Shown here: positions 31,530 to 31,753 of the stretch, piece after piece
Layout of the letters: each line of letters starts with the position of its first letter
How positions within the stretch are numbered: the stretch's first letter is position 1
Assembly (NCBI GenBank): GCA_947374445.1
Contig: CANCBY010000006.1
Span: 1-31,753, forward strand
Length of the DNA: 31,753 nt
Source: Pseudobdellovibrionaceae bacterium
GTDB lineage: Bacteria; Bdellovibrionota; Bdellovibrionia; Bdellovibrionales; Bdellovibrionaceae
Direction of reading: 5' to 3'
Notes under the pieces: generated by a model
Seen by the model: only the letters and a program-made list of their open reading frames with translations
Told to the model about the DNA's origin: nothing
Databases searched by the model: none
Position numbers and translations under genes: made by a program

Positions 31530-31753
31530 ACCGAAAGATCTCCGTAGCTAAAGAGTCGAAAGCGCTGAGCTATAGCAAAGGAATAAGCTCTTTTCACTAA
31601 GTCTTTACCAGCAAATCCGAAAACCAGAGCCAAAAGAGTGCTTTCAGGCTGATGAAAGTTTGTCAGCAAGCGATCGACCACCAAAAACTCAGAACCCTCT
31701 TGCAGCAAGATGCGAGTCAAACCCGAAAGTTCGCCGCCGCGTGCAGCACTCTC
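31511..31753 (-). CDS. queA: S-adenosylmethionine:tRNA ribosyltransferase-isomerase, C-terminal part
   Basis: QueA adds an epoxycyclopentanediol from S-adenosylmethionine to preQ1 in tRNA, making epoxyqueuosine. The visible 80 residues are the end of the protein: LTRILLQEGSEFLVVDRL, then LTNFHQPESTLLALVFGFAG, and RFRLFSYGDLSVWI, all conserved in the family. The 5' part lies beyond the right edge and the frame is open to it. It overlaps tgt, which uses its product order in the same pathway. This is the standard queA-tgt-yajC-secD-secF arrangement. Confidence 0.93.
   Translation of the reverse strand, partial: ESAARGGELSGLTRILLQEGSEFLVVDRLLTNFHQPESTLLALVFGFAGKDLVKRAYSFAIAQRFRLFSYGDLSVWIKHK

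Overview
The window looks like chromosomal DNA of a Bdellovibrio-like bacterium (Bdellovibrionota). The pointers are two surface lipoproteins carrying an FQNC lipobox, a type of REP-associated transposase with a KDHGGSL-type N-terminus, and a Gram-negative envelope gene set (DapD, MCE/Mla transport, SecDF-YajC, outer-membrane-like proteins). The taxon is an inference from family resemblance; no rRNA or tRNA gene is present. Both ends cut genes: an unknown secreted protein at the left and queA at the right, both on the minus strand.

Layout. 1-2619: four minus-strand genes for small secreted proteins of unknown function, three of them in one tight operon. 2754-5133: a carbamoyltransferase, a DUF5989 miniprotein and an SxtJ-like membrane protein that appears frameshifted. 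5188-5842: a REP-associated tyrosine transposase with REP-like palindromes at its start. 5950-8225: a secreted PDZ protein, an RluA-family pseudouridine synthase, a DUF3307 membrane protein and a membrane protein of unknown function. 8251-9450: a CBS-less IMP dehydrogenase/GMP reductase family enzyme with a clear terminator. 9500-11817: murI, an MpaA-like carboxypeptidase and dapD, all acting on D-Glu/meso-DAP peptidoglycan chemistry. 11835-13079: short tandem repeats, a FecR-domain protein with a polyproline tail and a small membrane protein.

13091-18481 (minus strand): an outer-membrane-like protein, ridA, a YdcF/SanA-family protein, then an MCE lipid-transport operon (mlaE, mlaF, mlaD) ending in a LolC/E-like permease. 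The MlaF-like ATPase has lost or altered the key residue of every nucleotide-handling motif, which makes this operon the most unusual system in the window. 18702-22562: a small membrane protein, two paralogous RCC1-like lipoproteins that share a 572-bp block and then diverge sharply (one with a G9 tract at its ribosome-binding position), and a very short possible HTH protein. 22710-23828: a secreted or outer-membrane protein of unknown function.

23833-31753 (minus strand): a long housekeeping region in transcription order queA, tgt, yajC, secD, secF, recJ, a lysine-rich basic protein, queC and a DUF366 protein. Queuosine genes flank the Sec export genes on both sides. Very short gaps and stop/start overlaps (TTGA, ATGA, GTGA) are common, so much of the window is probably translated from multigene mRNAs. 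Several starts are GTG or TTG.
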